Below, in pieces: positions 62,349 to 64,000 of a stretch of 64,000 bases of DNA. The translations under genes were made by a program, and so were the position numbers. Location of the stretch: assembly GCF_014137995.1 (NCBI RefSeq), contig NZ_JACGWV010000002.1, positions 496,001 to 560,000 of the forward strand. The letters run 5' to 3'. Numbering within the stretch: the first letter of the stretch is position 1; the number at the start of each line of letters is the position of its first letter. This DNA is from Promicromonospora sukumoe. Its GTDB lineage: Bacteria > Actinomycetota > Actinomycetes > Actinomycetales > Cellulomonadaceae. The notes beneath the pieces are model-generated. The model saw nothing but the letters and a program-made list of their open reading frames with translations. It was not told where the DNA came from and did no database searches.

Positions 62349-64000
62349 GTGCGCACATCACTGCCGCGGCCGCGCGGCCCGCTCGCCCCCGCCGCCGGCC
62401 TTCTCGCCGCGGCGCTCGTCCTGTCCGGCTGTCAGGAGGTGCAGACCTCCGCCCCGGCCGAGGAGACCGCCGACGTCACCACCGTCACCCTGGACGGCCG
62501 GACGATCGCCGAGGGCGGCGACCTCGTCATGGCCCTGTCCGCGGAGCCCGACGTGCTCGACCCCACCACCTCGTCGTCCCTCTACACGCGCTACGTCATG
62601 GAGACGATGTGCGAGAAGCTCTACGACGTCGACGAGGCGGGCGAGATCGTCCCGATGCTGGCCACGGAGCTGCCCGAGGTGTCCGACGACGGGCTCACGG
62701 TCACCTTCCCGGTGATGGAGGGCGTGCAGTTCGCGGACGGCACCCCGTTCGACGCCGAGGCCGTCAAGACGTCGATCGAGCGCCACCTCACCAAGGAGGA
62801 CTCGTCGCGCCGCAGCGAGCTGGGCCCCATCGAGGAGGTCACCGCGCTGGACGACAGCACGGTCGAGATCACCTATGAGACGCCGTTCGCACCGCTCACC
62901 GCGGTGCTCGCCGACCGCGCGGGCATGATCATGTCGCCGACCGAGCTCGAGAAGGCGGGCGACGGCTTCGGCGAGCACCCCGTGTGCGTGGGCGCCTTCA
63001 AGTTCGTCGAGCGCGTGCCGCAGACGTCGATCACGGTCGAGCGCGACCCGCTGTACTACGACGCCGAGAACGTGCACCTGGACTCGATCACCTACCGCAT
63101 CATCACCGACGCCAGCATCCGCGCCGCCAACCTGCGCTCCGGCGACGTCCAGGTCGCCGACACGATCTCGACGCAGGACCTCGCCGAGCTGGAGGACGAC
63201 GAGAACGTCGGGCTCCTGGAGGTCGGCTCCCTGGGCTACCAGGCCATGACGGTCAACGTGGGCAACACCGACGGCGTCGGCAACCCGCCCGGCGAGATCG
63301 ACACCCCCATCGCGCAGGACCCGCGCATCCGCCAGGCCCTGTCCATGGCCGTGGACCGCGAGCAGCTCGTGAAGTCCGTCTTCAACGACCGGTTCGACCC
63401 GGCCTGCTCCCCGGTCTCCCCCGCGTCCCCGTTCACCAGCGAGGCGAGCGAGGCCTGCCCCGAGTACGACCCCGAGGGCGCCAAGGCGCTCCTGGAGGAG
63501 GCCGGCGCGGACGTGCCGTACGAGATCGAGATCAAGGTGACCAACACGCCCGACACCCTGCGCCTGGCGCAGGCGGTCCAGGCCTCGGTGGCCGACGGCG
63601 GCTTCGACCTCACCATCGTGCCCGTCGAGTACTCCTCGCTGCTGGAGGTCCAGGAGCAGGGCGACTTCGACCTGCTGCAGCTCGGCTGGTCGGGCCGCGT
63701 GGACCCGCACGGCAACATGTTCAACTTCCTGTCCACGGGCGCCGGCAACAACTACTCCGGGTACAGCAACCCCGAGGTCGACGACCTGCTCACACAGGCC
63801 GCGACCGTCATCGACCCGGCGGAGCGCGCCGAGCTGTACGGCCAGGTCGTCACGCAGGTGCAGCAGGACAACCCGATCATCTACCTCTACCGGACGCGCA
63901 GCCTGACCGGCTACGCCGACGAGGTCGCGGGCATCTCCACCTACGCCGACGGCGTGGTGCGCCTGAGCAACGCCGCGTTCGTCGACCCGGCCGAGGGCTG
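62349..64000 (+). CDS. ABC transporter substrate-binding lipoprotein, family 5 (partial at window end)
   Basis: At least 550 aa of a peptide/nickel/opine-type (family 5) solute-binding protein; the reading frame is open to 64000 so the C-terminus is outside. The start is GTG 62349 and the signal peptide ends in the lipobox VLSGC. Conserved features: LVMALSAEPDVLDPTTSSS at the mature N-terminus, VQFADGTPFDAEAVKTSIER, and DPRIRQALSMAVDREQLVKS. It would deliver an oligopeptide or other ligand to an ABC permease, presumably encoded just downstream. No ribosome site is strong; the operator-like element upstream suggests control by a GntR-type regulator (inference). Confidence 0.88.
   Translation, partial: MRTSLPRPRGPLAPAAGLLAAALVLSGCQEVQTSAPAEETADVTTVTLDGRTIAEGGDLVMALSAEPDVLDPTTSSSLYTRYVMETMCEKLYDVDEAGEIVPMLATELPEVSDDGLTVTFPVMEGVQFADGTPFDAEAVKTSIERHLTKEDSSRRSELGPIEEVTALDDSTVEITYETPFAPLTAVLADRAGMIMSPTELEKAGDGFGEHPVCVGAFKFVERVPQTSITVERDPLYYDAENVHLDSITYRIITDASIRAANLRSGDVQVADTISTQDLAELEDDENVGLLEVGSLGYQAMTVNVGNTDGVGNPPGEIDTPIAQDPRIRQALSMAVDREQLVKSVFNDRFDPACSPVSPASPFTSEASEACPEYDPEGAKALLEEAGADVPYEIEIKVTNTPDTLRLAQAVQASVADGGFDLTIVPVEYSSLLEVQEQGDFDLLQLGWSGRVDPHGNMFNFLSTGAGNNYSGYSNPEVDDLLTQAATVIDPAERAELYGQVVTQVQQDNPIIYLYRTRSLTGYADEVAGISTYADGVVRLSNAAFVDPAEG

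Overview
The window is about 72% G+C by eye, has dense genes with many ATGA, GTGA and TGATG stop/start overlaps, and carries several actinobacterial gene blocks: mtrA-mtrB-lpqB, nucS beside the ATP synthase operon, and rho with a large charged N-terminal insertion. Gene content and protein style suggest a member of the order Micrococcales, probably near Promicromonosporaceae or Cellulomonadaceae (Cellulosimicrobium/Isoptericola-like). The family placement is an inference, not a sequence match. No tRNA, rRNA, CRISPR array, insertion sequence or prophage was seen; this is mostly core chromosome with some accessory transport and cell-surface genes.

Layout. (1) 1-6449, plus strand: a promoter with LacI-type operators, then a carbohydrate ABC importer (lipoprotein and two permeases), an aldo/keto reductase and a GH42 beta-galactosidase, apparently one glycoside uptake and degradation operon. 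(2) 6446-19470, minus strand: prfA-prmC-tsaC-wecA-atpI-atpBEFHAGDC-DUF2550-nucS, a classical actinobacterial order linking translation termination, tRNA modification, envelope polyprenol-sugar synthesis, ATP synthesis and mismatch repair. (3) 19599-28864, minus strand: rpmE, rho, the threonine genes hom-thrC-thrB, an unusual palindrome and tandem-repeat cluster, then secA. (4) 29175-35811, plus strand: a complete six-gene mrpA(+B)CDEFG multisubunit cation/proton antiporter, followed on the minus strand by a Kef/CPA2-type antiporter with a TrkA-N domain and an AlkX/YcaQ-type DNA glycosylase. (5) 39026-47306: comF and hpf on plus, lpqB-mtrB-mtrA on minus, then a second two-component system on plus. 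(6) 47350-55150: DUF58, MoxR ATPase, DUF4350, DUF4129, a GDPD-type membrane protein, SpoIIM and RDD genes, a recurring but poorly characterised membrane cluster. (7) 55218-62186: acyltransferase 3, two GT4 glycosyltransferases, an alpha/beta hydrolase, a DMT-like membrane protein and an Nramp-like protein lacking the usual metal-binding motif. (8) 62349-64000: a family 5 (peptide/nickel type) substrate-binding lipoprotein, cut by the window edge, behind a palindromic operator-like element.

Most of the window is ordinary biology. The least explained features lie between genes: two 44-nt palindromes 22 kb apart that keep perfect pairing although a 4-nt segment differs (compensatory change); a 64-bp near-perfect palindrome fused to four 16-nt tandem repeats between secA and hom; and the inverted placement of comF-hpf relative to lpqB and secA, with one 44-nt palindrome beside the rearranged segment. 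No convincing new protein system was found. The MoxR/DUF58/DUF4350/DUF4129/GDPD/SpoIIM/RDD cluster is the best candidate for one of unknown function.
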